From Halanaerobiales bacterium (GTDB lineage Bacteria; Bacillota; Halanaerobiia; Halanaerobiales; JADQBU01): a stretch of 7,896 nucleotides of DNA. Below, piece by piece: positions 1-5,870 of the stretch (its first letter is position 1; each line of letters starts with the position of its first letter). The notes below the pieces were generated by a model. It was not told the DNA's origin, did not search any database, and saw only the letters and a program-made list of their open reading frames with translations. The DNA is taken from positions 1 through 7,896 of the forward strand of contig JADQBU010000086.1 of the NCBI GenBank assembly GCA_016278435.1. The letters run 5' to 3'. The position numbers were made by a program, and so were the translations under genes.

Positions 1-420
1 AAAGATGCTAGAAAGTATGATAAATTAATTTTTTTACATATTGATTTATTGGCTGGCATTGGAAGAGATAGAATGGGTGTTAAATATCTCGCAGAAAATA
101 ACTTATGTGATGGCATTGTCACTACAAAAAGTAGTCTTTTGAATGTAGCTAAAAAAGAAGGTCTTATGGCTATCCAGCGTCTTTTTCTACTGGATTCCGA
201 TGCCCTGAAAACAGGGGAACATATAATTAATAAAAACAAACCTGATGCAGTAGAAATATTACCAGGTATTGTATCTACCTATTTTGTTGATCATGTTGAA
301 GAACTTTCTTGCCCGGTTATTGCCGGGGGATTAATAAGAACTAAACAGGAAGTCGATAATTTACTACAAAAGGGAATACTGGCTATTTCAAGTAGTAATC
401 AAGAATTATGGGACTATTAA
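1..420 (+). CDS. glpP: Glycerol-3-phosphate-responsive antiterminator GlpP, 5' end outside window
   Basis: This is the C-terminal 139 residues of GlpP, a cytoplasmic TIM-barrel-like protein. In Bacillus, GlpP binds glycerol-3-phosphate and the leader mRNAs of glp genes to prevent early termination. The frame is open from base 1, so the gene is cut by the window edge. The TTG at 49 is an internal Leu codon, not a start. Family landmarks are visible in order: FLHIDLLAG, DGIVTTKSSL, a block containing AIQRLFLLDS, KPDAVEILPG and PVIAGGLIRT. The protein ends QELWDY, close to the usual GlpP C-terminus. No glpF, glpK or glpD follows; the gene ends at a convergent terminator, so any targets lie elsewhere or upstream. 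The family assignment is strong from the conserved blocks. The regulatory role is taken from the family. Confidence 0.9.
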   Translation, partial: KDARKYDKLIFLHIDLLAGIGRDRMGVKYLAENNLCDGIVTTKSSLLNVAKKEGLMAIQRLFLLDSDALKTGEHIINKNKPDAVEILPGIVSTYFVDHVEELSCPVIAGGLIRTKQEVDNLLQKGILAISSSNQELWDY

Positions 421-500
421 ACTTCCTGTGGAAAGAATAAATAGTTCTGTTATCATAATTCAGATATGGAAATTTATTACTGTCGTTATAAACTAAAATA

Positions 501-546
501 AGGCCTATTTAATGCAGAATTTATCTAAATTAAATAGACCTTTTTT
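501..546. terminator. Bidirectional intrinsic terminator between glpP and lysC
   Basis: The arms AGGCCTATTTAAT (501-513) and ATTAAATAGACCT (529-541) enclose a 15-nt loop. Read on the plus strand, the 13-bp stem has one C·A mismatch and is followed by six T (541-546), which would end glpP. Read on the minus strand, the same position becomes a G·U wobble, so the stem is uninterrupted. It is then followed by TATTTTAG, a weaker T-run, which would end the lysC operon about 57 nt after its stop. Nothing else was recognised in the 421-598 gap. Confidence 0.8.
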
Positions 547-598
547 ACTTTCTCAAGTCATAATATTATATTTATTATTTTATAATAAAACCTGTCAA

Positions 599-1105
599 CT
601 ACCTTGCCTTTTCCTCAACATCTTCAGCATTCCCCAGTTCAAATACCTGGTGAATGGCCTTGACAGCCTGCTCAGCATATTTTTTTTCTATTAAACAGGA
701 TACTTTAATATCAGAAGTCGTTATCATCTGGATATTTATTTCTTCTTCTCCCAGGACCTGAAACATTTTTGCAGCTGTTCCCGGTGTAGAGATCATCCCG
801 GCACCCACAATGGATACTTTAGCTACATTTTTATCTATATCAATTTTTTTTACACCCAGCTTACTGGCAATTTCATGGATAACTTTTTTTCCTCGAACCA
901 GGTTTTCTTTATTAATAGTAAATGTTATGTCGTTCATATTATTATATTCAAGGTTCTGGATAATCATGTCAACATTTACATCATGCTCAGCCAGTGCAGT
1001 AAACAATCTACCGGCAACACCTGGTTGGTCGGGTACTCCCTGCATAGTAATCTTAACTTCATCTTCATCTCTGGTCACACCTGTAACATTTTTTCTCTTT
1101 TCCAT
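599..1105 (-). CDS. Probable aspartokinase beta subunit from an internal in-frame start in lysC
   Basis: Inside lysC, Met246 of the 413-residue protein (ATG at 1105-1103) is preceded by AGAGGAG at 1120-1114 with an 8-nt spacer. This SD is far stronger than the one before the main lysC start. Translation from here would give a 168-residue protein holding just the two ACT domains, beginning MEKRKNVTG. Bacillus subtilis LysC is known to make a separate beta subunit of about this size from an internal start near codon 246, giving an alpha2beta2 enzyme. The SD and frame are seen directly; that this organism makes the product is inferred by analogy. The SD bases also encode Arg-Gly-Val-Glu-Glu, so part of the match could be fortuitous. 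Confidence 0.7.
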   Translation of the reverse strand: MEKRKNVTGVTRDEDEVKITMQGVPDQPGVAGRLFTALAEHDVNVDMIIQNLEYNNMNDITFTINKENLVRGKKVIHEIASKLGVKKIDIDKNVAKVSIVGAGMISTPGTAAKMFQVLGEEEINIQMITTSDIKVSCLIEKKYAEQAVKAIHQVFELGNAEDVEEKAR

Positions 1106-1840
1106 TTCTTCAACTCCTCTGACAATTGTGCCTGGTTTATAATTAAAGCTTGAAGCAATATATAACTTAAGATTATAATATTTGGCCAGTTCAACTGCCC
1201 TGGGATGCAAGACTTCTGCCCCCAGATTGGCCATTTCTAACATTTCATCATAGGAGATGTATTCCAATTTATGTGCTTCTGGTACTATCCTGGGATCGGT
1301 AGTATATATACCTTCAACATCTGAATAAATCTCACAGCGGTCAGCCTTCATGGCAGCTGCCAGTGCTACAGTAGTCGTATCTGAACCACCACGCCCCAGT
1401 GTAGTAAAATCATCCTGAGAATTTACACCCTGAAATCCAGCTACAACAACGATTTTACCCTCATCCAGTTCTGTTCGTAATCTACTGTTGTCAATCTTCA
1501 TAATTTCTGCCTGATTATGACGGTCATCAGTCTGAATTTTTACCTGACTACCGGTCAGTGAAATTGCTGGAAAACCTTTATCATGAATAGCCATACTTAA
1601 AAGAGCAATCGAAACCTGTTCACCGGTGGTCAACAGCATATCAACTTCACGAGGATTGGGATTAGAAGAAATACCTTTTATTAATTTTATTAGTTGATCA
1701 GTAGTATCACCCATTGCAGAAACAACAACTATAATTTCATTGCCCTTTTTATATTCTTTTATAACCCTGTCAGCAACATTCTTAATCCTAGCGAGAGTGG
1801 CAACAGATGTACCTCCGTATTTTTGCACAATTAACCCCAT
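599..1840 (-). CDS. lysC: Aspartate kinase, LysC type with two ACT domains
   Basis: This enzyme phosphorylates aspartate, the first step towards lysine, threonine and methionine. With the ATG at 1840 the protein has 413 residues, close to Bacillus aspartokinases (about 400-410). Visible motifs are KYGGTS at 7-12, TTGEQ at 71-75, GRGGSDTTTVALAAAM at 149-164 and YSDVEGIYTTDPR at 172-184. Two regulatory ACT domains follow, about 263-335 (GVPDQPGVAGRLF) and 340-405 (VSIVGAGMISTPGTAAKMF). The 1840 start gives the family-typical N-terminus MGLIVQKYGG and has GGAG 9 nt upstream. In-frame ATGs at 1855 and 1849 would add 5 or 3 residues. It is the last gene of the mtnA-thrB-hom operon and starts 1 nt after a small ORF. 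An internal start at 1105 probably yields a second, beta product. ACT domains imply feedback by an end-product amino acid, but which one cannot be read from the sequence. Symbols dapG or ask are equally possible; orthology to LysC is inferred. Confidence 0.93.
   Translation of the reverse strand: MGLIVQKYGGTSVATLARIKNVADRVIKEYKKGNEIIVVVSAMGDTTDQLIKLIKGISSNPNPREVDMLLTTGEQVSIALLSMAIHDKGFPAISLTGSQVKIQTDDRHNQAEIMKIDNSRLRTELDEGKIVVVAGFQGVNSQDDFTTLGRGGSDTTTVALAAAMKADRCEIYSDVEGIYTTDPRIVPEAHKLEYISYDEMLEMANLGAEVLHPRAVELAKYYNLKLYIASSFNYKPGTIVRGVEEMEKRKNVTGVTRDEDEVKITMQGVPDQPGVAGRLFTALAEHDVNVDMIIQNLEYNNMNDITFTINKENLVRGKKVIHEIASKLGVKKIDIDKNVAKVSIVGAGMISTPGTAAKMFQVLGEEEINIQMITTSDIKVSCLIEKKYAEQAVKAIHQVFELGNAEDVEEKAR
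1114..1120 (-). promoter_or_regulatory. Internal ribosome binding site in lysC
   Basis: AGAGGAG lies 8 nt before an in-frame ATG (1105) at the junction between the kinase domain and the ACT domains. The same seven bases serve as the SD of hom (7-nt spacer) and of the small ORF at 1922 (8-nt spacer), so this looks like the preferred initiation signal of the operon. Confidence 0.7.
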
Positions 1841-1841
1841 C

Positions 1842-1922
1842 TCAATCATCTCCATCCTTATTTAGTAGTGCAAATATTGCTGAAACAACTGGATTATTGT
1901 TAATATAGATATGATTTTTCAT
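1842..1922 (-). CDS. 26-codon small ORF between hom and lysC, unknown function
   Basis: The ATG (1922-1920) overlaps the hom stop by 1 nt (TGATG). The frame runs 26 codons to a TGA at 1844-1842, 1 nt before the lysC ATG. AGAGGAG at 1937-1931, inside the end of hom, sits 8 nt upstream of this ATG, which is ideal spacing. The peptide begins MKNHIYINNN, continues with a short hydrophobic stretch PVVSAIFALL, and ends NKDGDD. It matches no family I recognise, and it is too short for an ACT domain. The likeliest role is translational coupling: it fills the gap so ribosomes finishing hom can pass directly to lysC, whose own SD (GGAG) is weak and lies within the last codons of this ORF. A functional peptide is possible. 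A 26-codon frame could be open by chance; the exact fit at both ends is the main argument. Confidence 0.55.
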   Translation of the reverse strand: MKNHIYINNNPVVSAIFALLNKDGDD

Positions 1923-3205
1923 CAGGAACTCTCCTCTACCCTGATTATATTGTTAATAGTAATTACATCATCTAACTGCCTTAACTCTTCCAGTGACTGA
2001 TTTATATATTTTTCTTTTACAGGGTGAGTTATTAAAATAAGTGGGACTACAGGTGTCAATCTATGTTTCTGTAAAACAGAGGCCAGACTTACCCTGTTAT
2101 CTCCCAGTATTTTTGTAACCCGGGACATTACTCCTGGTTTATCTTTTACCTGGATCCGGAGATAGAAACAGTTTTCAACTTCCTCAATATTTTTTAATTT
2201 ATAATTTTGAAATGATTCCAGCAGGTTAGGTGTAAGTCTTTTATTGTGAATATCACGGGCAACCTGAATAATATCGGCAACTACAGCACTTCCTGTCGGC
2301 ATCTGCCCGGCTCCCCTTCCTGTTGACATTACATCTCCAACTGCATCTCCATGTATATAAACAGCATTATATACATCATCTATCAGAGCCAGAGGATGTT
2401 TTCTGGGTATAAAAGAGGGATGAACCCGGATATCCAGTCCATCATTTTCTTTTTTACCGATGGCCAGTAGTTTAATTACATATCCCAGTTCTTCTGCCAG
2501 TTCAATGTCCCGCAAAGAGATATTTTCAATTCCTTCCACATATACTCTATTAACATCTATAAATGTTTCAAAGGCAAGAGAGGCCAGGATAGATATTTTG
2601 TAAGCTGCATCAAGCCCACTAATATCTGAAGTAGGGTCACTTTCTGCATACCCTTGCTTAATAGCTTCCTGCAGAACTTTATTAAACTCTAATTTTTCTC
2701 CGGCCATTCTGGTCAGTATATAATTTGTTGTTCCATTTAAAATTCCATATATCTCGTCAATTCTATTAGCTGCCAGTGATTCCTTTAACGGTCTTATAAT
2801 CGGAATACCACCAGCTACACTACCTTCATAACTTATCTGTACCTCTTTTTCCCGGGCCAGAGACAGTATTTCATTACCATGTTTGGCAATCACAAGTTTA
2901 TTTGCAGTTACCACACTTTTTTTGTTTTTCAGGGCCTCAATTATATATTTATGGGCAGGCTCTTCTCCCCCAATTAATTCCACAACCAGATTAATTTCCG
3001 GGTCTTCAAGTATTTCTCGATAATTACTGGTAATTAAACTTCTGTCCACCTGTAATTCTCTCTGTTTGTCAATATCATTAACCAGTATTTTTTTTATTTC
3101 CAGTGCTGTGCCTACTTTGTTCTTTATATTTTCATAATTGTTTTCCATTATCTTGTATACACCACTACCAACAGTACCCAAACCCAGTAACCCAATTTTA
3201 ATCAT
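1922..3205 (-). CDS. hom: Homoserine dehydrogenase with C-terminal ACT domain
   Basis: This enzyme reduces aspartate semialdehyde to homoserine with NAD(P)H, at the branch point to threonine and methionine. The protein has 427 residues, near the Bacillus Hom length (about 430). An N-terminal Rossmann fold begins MIKIGLLGLGTVG, with GLGTVG at 8-13. The catalytic and substrate region shows EGSVAGGIPIIRP at 128-139, GILNGTTNYI at 154-163, DPTSDISGLDAAYK at 190-203 (ending in the conserved Lys) and GRGAGQMPTGSAVV at 297-310. An ACT domain starts near 348 (IQVKDKPGVMSRV) and suggests feedback control, probably by threonine. The ATG at 3205 has AGAGGAG 7 nt upstream. The gene follows thrB after 41 nt and is overlapped at its stop by a small ORF leading into lysC. 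No key residue appears to be missing. Confidence 0.96.
   Translation of the reverse strand: MIKIGLLGLGTVGSGVYKIMENNYENIKNKVGTALEIKKILVNDIDKQRELQVDRSLITSNYREILEDPEINLVVELIGGEEPAHKYIIEALKNKKSVVTANKLVIAKHGNEILSLAREKEVQISYEGSVAGGIPIIRPLKESLAANRIDEIYGILNGTTNYILTRMAGEKLEFNKVLQEAIKQGYAESDPTSDISGLDAAYKISILASLAFETFIDVNRVYVEGIENISLRDIELAEELGYVIKLLAIGKKENDGLDIRVHPSFIPRKHPLALIDDVYNAVYIHGDAVGDVMSTGRGAGQMPTGSAVVADIIQVARDIHNKRLTPNLLESFQNYKLKNIEEVENCFYLRIQVKDKPGVMSRVTKILGDNRVSLASVLQKHRLTPVVPLILITHPVKEKYINQSLEELRQLDDVITINNIIRVEESS
1931..1937 (-). promoter_or_regulatory. Ribosome binding site of the small ORF, inside the 3' end of hom
   Basis: AGAGGAG lies 8 nt before the ATG at 1922. It falls in the Val-Glu-Glu-Ser codons at the end of hom, so coding constraint alone could explain part of it. 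It is the main evidence that the small ORF is translated. Confidence 0.6.
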
Positions 3206-3246
3206 AGTATTTCTCCTCTCTGCTTCCTACTACTTGACCATTATTA

Positions 3247-4149
3247 TCATGTTTCCACTATAAGTCCATCATTATCAGGTCCTGTAATCAAATATCTGCT
3301 TTTTATCTCAAAATCTTGAAATTTTTCAACCATTGTTTGACCAATTTCTTTTCCATCGATTGTAAAAAAGGCCAGGATACTCGGTCCTGCTCCACTCAAA
3401 GCTACACCCAGTGCTCCGGCTTTATAACCAGCCTGTACAATCTCTTTAAACCCGGGAATAAGTTTTGCCCGGTGATTTTGATGTAGGCTATCTTCCATGG
3501 CATAAATCAGGTTATCCCAATCATTTTCATAAAAACAGGACATTAATAAAGCAGTTCTGCTGTGATTAAATATCGAGTCTTTTAAATCAACACTACCCGG
3601 CAATATTTTCCTCAACTCTTTTGTGTCCAGTGAAAATTCAGGAATTATCATGACAATTTTTAGATTTTGAGCAACTTTTATCTTTTTGAACATTAGTCCC
3701 TTATCAGTCATTACACTGATTATCAATCCACCTTTGAAAGCGGGAATTACATTATCTGGATGACCTTCAATTGCAATAGCCAGCTCCAGAATATCTCCTT
3801 CAGTTAAAGGTTCGTCCAGTATTTTATTAGCTCCGACTAACCCTGCGACTACTGCAGTTGCACTGCTTCCAAGTCCTCTCTCCAGTGGTATAGTAACTTC
3901 CTCAATAATCTCTATACCATCGAACTCTGTATCTGTCCTGGAAAAGAGCCGCTCCATTGCGGTTAAGGTTAAATTCTTCTCACGGGGAATATTTAACTCC
4001 TGTCCGGTATTTTTATCAATCACTCTGACTTTTATTCCCCTATCAATTTTTTTAAAGTAAAAATCATTATAAATTTTAAGCGCTATTCCCAGACTATCAA
4101 AACCGGGACCGAGATTGGCAGAAGTAGCAGGAATTCTGATTCTGAGCAT
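3247..4149 (-). CDS. thrB: Homoserine kinase (GHMP kinase family)
   Basis: ThrB phosphorylates homoserine with ATP to O-phosphohomoserine, the substrate of threonine synthase. The 300 residues fit the family. Visible GHMP landmarks are PATSANLGPGFDSLG at 7-21, the ATP-binding glycine-rich loop PLERGLGSSATAVVAG at 88-103, EGHPDN at 128-133 and the C-terminal GVALSGAGPS at 248-257. The SANLGPGFD and SGAGPS signatures favour ThrB over mevalonate kinases and similar relatives. The ATG at 4149 overlaps the mtnA stop by 1 nt (TAATG) and has AAAGGAG 8 nt upstream, which predicts tight translational coupling to mtnA. The next gene is hom. thrC, which commonly travels with these genes, is absent here. 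Confidence 0.96.
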   Translation of the reverse strand: MLRIRIPATSANLGPGFDSLGIALKIYNDFYFKKIDRGIKVRVIDKNTGQELNIPREKNLTLTAMERLFSRTDTEFDGIEIIEEVTIPLERGLGSSATAVVAGLVGANKILDEPLTEGDILELAIAIEGHPDNVIPAFKGGLIISVMTDKGLMFKKIKVAQNLKIVMIIPEFSLDTKELRKILPGSVDLKDSIFNHSRTALLMSCFYENDWDNLIYAMEDSLHQNHRAKLIPGFKEIVQAGYKAGALGVALSGAGPSILAFFTIDGKEIGQTMVEKFQDFEIKSRYLITGPDNDGLIVET

Positions 4150-5207
4150 TATTCTGTCTCCTTTTGCTTTTTTGTAGATAAATTTGCTAGACCTCTGGCC
4201 AGAGGAGGTTTTATTATCCCCTCTTCTGTTATAATTCCTGTTATATTTTCAGCTGGAGTAATATCAAATGCCGGATTATAAACCTTCATATTTCTTGGTG
4301 CTATTTCAGAACCATCTATATGTGTCACTTCTCGGGAAGAACGCTGTTCAATTTCTATCTCCTCACCAGTGTTAATTGAAAAGTCAATAGTTGAAACCGG
4401 GGCAACAATATAAAAAGGTATATTAAATCTTACAGCCAGTTCTGATAACATATAAGTACCAATCTTGTTTGCTGTATCGCCATTGGCAGTAATCCTGTCA
4501 GCTCCAACAAGTACCAGGTCAATTTCTTTTTTTCTCATCAGGGTAGCAGCTGCACTATCTACAATTAGAACTGCCGGGATACCTTCTTCAACAAGTTCAA
4601 AAGCAGTTAAGCGGGCACCCTGTAACCGGGGACGAGTTTCATCAACATAAACCCTGATATTTTTACCAGATTGATGGGCCATGCGAATAACACCCAGGGC
4701 AGTACCATAATCAACAGTGGCCAGAGACCCTGTATTACAGTGAGTAAGGATTTTAGTATTATTATTTACAATCTCATTACCGTTTTTTGCCATCTGGCGG
4801 TTTATTTCAATATCCTCATCAGCAATATTATTAGCTTCTTCTAATAATGATGATAGGATTGTTTCTCGACCAATTTCAATATTATTTTCGAGAACCCATT
4901 CCATACGGTTTATTGCCCAGACCAAATTAACAGCTGTCGGCCTGGTATCTGCCAGAATTTTATCTGATTTTAAAACTTGCTTATAAAAGTCATGGTCAGG
5001 TAAATCTTTATATTCCAGAGCAGCCAGATATACACCATAAGCAGCAGTAGCTCCAATTGCTGGTGCCCCCCTGACAACCATCTCTATAATTGCATATTCA
5101 ACATCTCGAAAAGTACTGGCTTTAAAATATTCTATTTCTCCCGGTAATTTTCTCTGATCCAGTAGATAAAGGGTAGAATCATCAAATTTAATAGATTTAT
5201 GACGTAT
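4149..5207 (-). CDS. mtnA: S-methyl-5-thioribose-1-phosphate isomerase, apparent AUA start
   Basis: MtnA converts 5-methylthioribose-1-phosphate to the ribulose form in methionine salvage or the related MTA shunts. From the ATA at 5207 it has 352 residues, matching the family (about 350). Numbered from there: VRGAPAIGATAAYG at 45-58, RPTAVNL at 89-95, THCNTG at 155-160 with catalytic Cys157, YVDETRPRLQGARL around 187-200, and VLVGADRITANGDTANKIG with Asp237. The Cys and Asp correspond to residues 160 and 240 of the Bacillus enzyme. The frame is open further upstream, to a TTG at 5261 and a GTG at 5282. The GTG lies in the loop of the preceding terminator and the TTG lies upstream of the probable -10 box, and neither has an SD. 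GGGGGAG sits 6 nt before the ATA. First gene of the operon; its stop overlaps thrB. Regulatory eIF2B-like relatives are ruled out by the Cys and Asp. Confidence 0.93.
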   Translation of the reverse strand: MRHKSIKFDDSTLYLLDQRKLPGEIEYFKASTFRDVEYAIIEMVVRGAPAIGATAAYGVYLAALEYKDLPDHDFYKQVLKSDKILADTRPTAVNLVWAINRMEWVLENNIEIGRETILSSLLEEANNIADEDIEINRQMAKNGNEIVNNNTKILTHCNTGSLATVDYGTALGVIRMAHQSGKNIRVYVDETRPRLQGARLTAFELVEEGIPAVLIVDSAAATLMRKKEIDLVLVGADRITANGDTANKIGTYMLSELAVRFNIPFYIVAPVSTIDFSINTGEEIEIEQRSSREVTHIDGSEIAPRNMKVYNPAFDITPAENITGIITEEGIIKPPLARGLANLSTKKQKETE

Positions 5208-5213
5208 TTTATT

Positions 5214-5220
5214 CTCCCCC
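5214..5220 (-). promoter_or_regulatory. mtnA ribosome binding site that points to a non-canonical start
   Basis: GGGGGAG (with AAA just before it) is followed after 6 nt (AATAAA) by an in-frame ATA. No ATG, GTG or TTG occurs in frame between this SD and the conserved LLDQRKLP block; an ATT four codons after the ATA is the only other candidate. The site therefore fixes the start region even though the codon is unusual. Confidence 0.65.
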
Positions 5221-5249
5221 TTTCCAATTTCTATTTCAAGATTATAAAT

Positions 5250-5278
5250 ATTATAATACAAATAAAAAGAGATAGCAA
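5250..5278 (-). promoter_or_regulatory. Sigma-A-type promoter of the mtnA-thrB-hom-lysC operon
   Basis: A TTGCTA -35 box (5278-5273), a 17-nt spacer and a perfect TATAAT -10 box (5255-5250) face mtnA. A second TATAAT at 5246-5241 lacks an evident -35 partner. Transcription would start near 5243, leaving a leader of only about 35 nt. That is too short for a riboswitch or T-box, so no attenuation is visible; control could be at the promoter or by enzyme feedback. The -35 box lies within the 3' arm of the preceding terminator. Confidence 0.7.
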
Positions 5279-5302
5279 CCACTTAAATGGTTACTATCCC
5301 TA
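5267..5302 (-). terminator. Intrinsic terminator after the YflT-type stress gene
   Basis: On the minus strand the arms AGGGATAGTAACCA and TGGTTGCTATCTCT form a 14-bp stem with two G·U wobbles around a 6-nt loop (TTTAAG), followed by TTTTATTTG. It starts about 22 nt after the stop of the stress protein gene. It should insulate mtnA from upstream transcription, which implies that mtnA needs its own promoter. Confidence 0.85.
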
Positions 5303-5323
5303 TTTATTACATAAATTCAACTA

Positions 5324-5803
5324 TTAATGAACTTCAACACCTTTGGCTCCATTATCACGCAAAAAGGATGACACATCGTTTACCTGGGTATCATCTGCTT
5401 CAACAGTAGCCAGGATACCACCCTTTTTAACCTCATTCTCATAATACTGTCCCCGGTCCTGAGGAATACCAAGATCAACTAAACTACCGGCTAAACCTCC
5501 AGCAGCAACCCCAGATAGACCGGCTGCAATTGGACCGGCAGCAACAATGGGACCAATACCGGGAATAGCTAAAGCACCGGCGCCAGCAATTAAACCTGCG
5601 ATTCCACCCAGTGTACCACCAGTAGCGGCTCCAGAAGACACATTCTGGTTTAAATTATTACTCTGGTCATCTTTTTTACCCTTTACCTTATCTTCTTTGG
5701 CCACAATAGATATTTCGTCCCTGGTTACTCCAGCTTCTCTTATTTCATTTACTGCTTGTTCTGCATCATTTCGATTATCAAAAACACCAATGATAGTAGA
5801 CAA
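5324..5803 (-). CDS. YflT / general stress protein 17M-like protein
   Basis: This 159-residue protein resembles the general stress protein 17M (YflT-type) domain family, whose biochemical role is not established. The N-terminal part (1-37) reads MSTIIGVFDNRNDAEQAVNE and has the alpha/beta pattern typical of the family. A polar Lys/Asp/Asn/Gln linker follows (about 38-53). Next is a long Gly/Ala-rich hydrophobic stretch (about 56-110), with repeated small residues such as GGIAGLIAGAGAL, and then a second alpha/beta segment (about 115-159) with KKGGILATVEADD. The Gly-rich part could insert in or pack against a membrane like a glycine zipper; that is inference. The start is TTG at 5803 with AAGGAGG 10 nt upstream. 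It lies 67 nt after dut and is closed by its own strong terminator, so it is probably a separate unit. No clear promoter was found; Bacillus relatives are sigma-B controlled, but I see no sigma-B site. Confidence 0.75.
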   Translation of the reverse strand: MSTIIGVFDNRNDAEQAVNEIREAGVTRDEISIVAKEDKVKGKKDDQSNNLNQNVSSGAATGGTLGGIAGLIAGAGALAIPGIGPIVAAGPIAAGLSGVAAGGLAGSLVDLGIPQDRGQYYENEVKKGGILATVEADDTQVNDVSSFLRDNGAKGVEVH

Positions 5804-5813
5804 AGTATTAATT

Positions 5814-5820
5814 CCTCCTT
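5814..5820 (-). promoter_or_regulatory. Ribosome binding site for a TTG start
   Basis: A full AAGGAGG precedes the TTG at 5803 by 10 nt. No ATG or GTG in frame fits better, and the resulting N-terminus (STIIGVFDNR) is where family members begin, so TTG initiation is well supported. Confidence 0.75.
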
Positions 5821-5870
5821 TGGTTTATTTATTGTTAGAATAACCAGGATACAAAATTTTATACATAGTC

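Noticed and set aside
572..588. Inverted repeat TTATTAT / ATAATAA after lysC
   Set aside because: It has only 7 A·T pairs around a 3-nt loop and no T-run; the nearby 501-546 hairpin explains termination.
512..694. Plus-strand open frame of 60 codons
   Set aside because: It starts inside the terminator loop and runs antisense to the end of lysC. Its composition (Leu/Phe/Tyr-rich) is what an A/T-rich antisense strand gives.
810..1153. Two overlapping plus-strand open frames (about 110 and 92 codons)
   Set aside because: They lie antisense to the strongly conserved lysC ACT region, have no family resemblance and no convincing SD; they are shadows of lysC.
4465..4650. Plus-strand open frame within mtnA
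   Set aside because: It is antisense to the conserved catalytic region of mtnA, with no SD and no recognisable motif.
5208..5243. Possible riboswitch or T-box before the threonine/lysine operon
   Set aside because: The leader from the predicted start to the SD is only about 35 nt and holds no lysine, SAM or T-box features.
5547..5843. Plus-strand open frame rich in Pro and Ala
   Set aside because: It is the complement of the Gly/Ala-rich middle of the YflT-type gene; its Pro/Ala content follows from that.
5826..5854. Candidate promoter TTGTAT - 17 nt - TAAATA before the stress gene
   Set aside because: The -10 match is poor (three of six) and nothing extends it, so it is not better than chance in A/T-rich DNA; no sigma-B site was seen either.
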